Source of the DNA: Firmicutes bacterium UBA6132
GTDB taxonomy: Bacteria > Bacillota_A > Clostridia > Tissierellales > Sedimentibacteraceae
Assembly: GCA_002435835.1 (NCBI GenBank)
Contig: DIVM01000239.1
Coordinates: 1-7,924, forward strand
Reading direction: 5' to 3'
DNA length: 7,924 nucleotides
Shown here: in pieces, positions 6,246-7,924 of the stretch
Layout: the number at the start of each line of letters is the position of its first letter
Numbering within the stretch: position 1 is the stretch's first letter
Translations under genes and position numbers: made by a program
The notes under the pieces: model-generated
The model's database searches: none
The model's input: the letters and a program-made list of their open reading frames with translations, nothing else
What the model was told of the DNA's origin: nothing

Positions 6246-6715
6246 TGCTAAATTTTTTTTGCTTAGCTCTATTATTTCATTACTTAATTCTTTAACTTTT
6301 TCTTCTAATAAATTATTTGAATCAGTCATTTCTTTAAGCTGTTTTTCTAATGAAAGTATTGAAATTTTAAAATTATAAAAATCTATTCCGGTAAATTCTG
6401 TATCAACAAATTTTAAATTTTTAACATTATTAAATAACAAGACATATGAAGTTTCAACTTTGTTTAATCGTTTTATTAAAGCTTCATTATCCTTTTGGAT
6501 CCTATCTTTTTCTTCAAATAATATTTGAAGATTTATTTCAAATGTTTCATTTGATTTCTGTTGTTGTTGTTTTATAAAATTAAATTAATATAGTCATGTA
6601 CAGATTTCTTTGTATACCCACCAAAAATAGTTTTTAACTCATGTGATAGTTCCTCATCTTCTACTTTTTCTCGTAGCATTTCTATTTCATTTATTTCATC
6701 ATTTTTTTTATTCAT
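6243..6715 (-). pseudogene. DivIVA-like coiled-coil protein gene, interrupted by one frameshift
   Basis: The start at 6715 has a strong GGAGG (6725-6721) at 5-base spacing. The first frame encodes 47 residues, MNKKNDEINEIEMLREKV, then LKTIFGGYTKKSVHDYINLIL, and stops at 6574-6572. FGGYTKKSVHDYI matches the opening of DivIVA-type proteins (F-x-GY-x-x-x-x-V-x-x-F/Y-I). The shifted frame is open from 6584 to 6243 with no ATG. It continues with KQQQQKSNETFEI and heptad-rich stretches such as LFEEKDRIQKDNEALIKRL and LLEEKVKELSNEIIEL, a coiled coil. One extra base between 6572 and 6587 would restore a single 157-residue protein. DivIVA relatives act at division sites, poles or in peptidoglycan synthesis; the exact role here is unknown. 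The gene may be a pseudogene, carry a sequencing error, or less likely be read by frameshifting. Confidence 0.65.
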
Positions 6716-6842
6716 GAACTCCTCCAAAAAAATGTAACTCCTAAATATTGTTATTTTATTCATATGCATATAAAATGTGATTATTAGTAATTACTTGTAA
6801 GAATTAATATATAATTAATGATTTTGTTTTGATGAATTTAAG

Positions 6843-6897
6843 AAAAACACAATGTATTTAATATAATTAAAACTATATTAATATATTGTGTTTTTTT
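6843..6897. repeat. Long inverted repeat upstream of the agr operon
   Basis: The left arm 6843-6865 and right arm 6874-6895 pair over about 22 bp with one bulged T and one mismatch around an 8-base loop. The left arm begins with A's and the right arm ends in seven T's (6891-6897), so it has the form of a bidirectional terminator. However, it lies between divergent genes, where none is obviously needed, and its right arm contains the -35 region of the agr promoter. It could instead be an operator or an insulator. Confidence 0.7.
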
Positions 6898-6914
6898 ACA
6901 ATAAATGATATAAT
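6886..6914 (+). promoter_or_regulatory. Promoter of the agr operon
   Basis: TTGTGT (6886-6891), a 17-base spacer and TATAAT (6909-6914) preceded by TG (6906-6907) form a good sigma-A promoter with an extended -10. Transcription would start near 6921, about 35 bases before the first start codon. A second TATAAT at 6931-6936 has no -35 partner. Confidence 0.7.
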
Positions 6915-6955
6915 TTAACACAATATTACATATAATCACTATAAGGAGAGCTTAA

Positions 6956-7423
6956 ATGTTACAACAACCTATATATTCACTATTTATTAGAATGATTCCT
7001 GAAGCTACATTAGTATTATATTCTATTCTTCAGTTAACAAATACTAAAGCAGATTTAAAAAAAGTAATAGTATCAGGTATTTTAGGTGGGAGCGGTGTAT
7101 ATATGTCACGATTATTACCTGTTCATTTTGGAGTACATACAATTTTTGCTATAATGCTTTATATTGTTTTAATAGTTAAATTAAATAAAATTGAAGTACA
7201 TAAAGCTATTTCTACAACTTTGATAGCCATAATCATACTTTTTATATCTGATTTTATACTTGTGCTTTTATATACTGAGATATTTCATTTTTCTTCTGAA
7301 TTTGTATTTGGACAATCATGGGTATCTTCACTCGCTGGCGTTCCTTCATTATTTATGTTTTATTTGATTGTAATGTTAATTGTATTTTTAAAGGGAAAGA
7401 GGATTAAATATGATAAATGTTGA
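6956..7423 (+). CDS. Membrane protein resembling the sensor part of an AgrC-like kinase
   Basis: The 155-residue product is almost entirely hydrophobic. Roughly five membrane segments lie at about residues 10-27, 37-54, 59-77, 84-107 and 129-146, with a basic tail (KGKRIKYDK). The start at 6956 has AAGGAG (6943-6948) at 7-base spacing. The sequence IRMIPEATLVLYSIL (11-25) and the LLPVHFGVHTIF motif (53-64) recall the N-terminal membrane sensor of GHKL/AgrC-type histidine kinases in Clostridia, but no HisKA or ATPase domain follows. The stop overlaps the agrB start by 14 bases, so the two are cotranscribed and translationally coupled. It may sense or chaperone the signalling peptide, or modulate a separate kinase; all of this is inference from resemblance and position. 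It could also be an unrelated membrane partner of AgrB. Confidence 0.75.
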   Translation: MLQQPIYSLFIRMIPEATLVLYSILQLTNTKADLKKVIVSGILGGSGVYMSRLLPVHFGVHTIFAIMLYIVLIVKLNKIEVHKAISTTLIAIIILFISDFILVLLYTEIFHFSSEFVFGQSWVSSLAGVPSLFMFYLIVMLIVFLKGKRIKYDKC

Positions 7424-7924
7424 GAATTTATCTGAAGCGATTGCTTTGAAAATTTCATCAAATTTATCAACTGTTCATGATAAAGAAGTATTAGCATATG
7501 GTGCATTTATATTAATACAAACTGTCTTATCAATTATAACAATTGCACTCTTTGGAATAATTTTTGATGTTTTCATAGAAGCTCTAACTATTTCTTTTGC
7601 AGCCTCAATTTTAAGAAAATTTTCAGGAGGAGCTCATGCAACTTCTGCAATTAACTGTGCATTTATAGGCATGATAGTTTTTGGAACATTAGCTATTTTT
7701 GTAAAGCACTTATTAATAAAGGTAGATATAATATATTTAGTTATAATTACAATAATTTCTTTTTTATTAGTTTTTTATATTATGTATAAATATAGCCCAG
7801 TTGGAACTGCTACTAAACCTTTAATAAATGAAAATATAAGAAAAAGATTAAAGAAAAAATCCATTAAATTTACACTTAGTTTGTTTATTGCAAACATTAC
7901 CTTACTGTTTTTATATTTACATTT
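7410..7924 (+). CDS. agrB: AgrB accessory gene regulator B, 3'-truncated
   Basis: AgrB is a membrane cysteine protease that cuts the AgrD propeptide and forms the cyclic thiolactone or lactone autoinducer of agr quorum sensing. The visible 171 residues include the family core RKFSGGAHATSAINC, with catalytic His76 and Cys83. The spacing of seven equals that of His77/Cys84 in S. aureus AgrB. The motif YSPVGTATKPL (128-138) matches the conserved Y-x-P-x-x-x-x-x-K-P segment. Hydrophobic helices lie at about 31-58, 84-99, 104-126 and from 155. The start at 7410 is preceded by AGAGGA (7398-7403) at 6-base spacing and overlaps the upstream membrane gene by 14 bases. AgrB proteins are usually about 190-210 residues, so 20-40 residues are missing at the window edge. 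AgrD is expected just downstream, outside the window. Confidence 0.95.
   Translation, partial: MINVENLSEAIALKISSNLSTVHDKEVLAYGAFILIQTVLSIITIALFGIIFDVFIEALTISFAASILRKFSGGAHATSAINCAFIGMIVFGTLAIFVKHLLIKVDIIYLVIITIISFLLVFYIMYKYSPVGTATKPLINENIRKRLKKKSIKFTLSLFIANITLLFLYLH

Noticed and set aside
6570..6587. Programmed -1 frameshifting in the DivIVA-like gene
   Set aside because: No canonical X-XXY-YYZ slippery heptamer is in frame and no clear downstream pseudoknot is seen; a mutation or read error is simpler.
6716..6769. Longer N-terminus for the DivIVA-like gene
   Set aside because: The added residues are encoded by the ribosome binding region itself; GGAGG at 6725-6721 points to the start at 6715.

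Overview
The window is AT-rich, with strong AGGAG/GGAGG-type ribosome binding sites, tight gene packing and marker families (SigI/RsgI, SLH-domain S-layer protein, AgrB-type peptide processing). This points to a low-GC Gram-positive anaerobe of the Bacillota, most likely the Clostridia. No closer assignment is supportable from the sequence alone. I see no rRNA, tRNA, CRISPR array or complete insertion sequence.

Left part (1-2567). The 3' part of a YtcJ-like metal-dependent amidohydrolase carries an added C-terminal copper-amine-oxidase-N-like (stalk) domain and ends at a strong terminator. A stand-alone galE (UDP-glucose 4-epimerase) follows, with its own extended -10 promoter. It ends at a perfectly symmetric, probably bidirectional terminator shared with the convergent rsgI gene.

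Middle part (2602-6066). A sigI-rsgI pair on the minus strand encodes the alternative sigma factor SigI and its membrane-spanning anti-sigma factor RsgI. RsgI has an Asn-Pro site in the conserved juxtamembrane motif and an internal start site that would make a form without the sigma-binding domain. A possible SigI-type promoter lies in front of sigI. Facing away from it is a gene for a secreted protein with three SLH domains and a duplicated C-terminal module. That gene is followed by a palindromic REP-like intergenic element and a terminator.

Right part (6067-7924). A short open stretch that looks like a gene remnant comes first. Next, on the minus strand, is a DivIVA-like coiled-coil gene interrupted by a single frameshift. 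An intergenic region with a long inverted repeat and three copies of AACACAAT around a promoter leads into an agr-type quorum-sensing operon. Its first gene is a five-helix membrane protein resembling the sensor half of an AgrC-like kinase without any kinase domain. It overlaps by 14 bases a second gene, agrB, which runs off the right edge with both catalytic residues visible. The peptide gene agrD and any kinase/regulator genes would lie outside the window.

Themes: much of the window concerns the cell envelope and signalling across it (RsgI/SigI, S-layer protein, agr). The most interesting items are the kinase-less AgrC-like sensor coupled to agrB, the repeated operator-like motif in front of it, the internal start in rsgI, and the frameshifted DivIVA-like gene.
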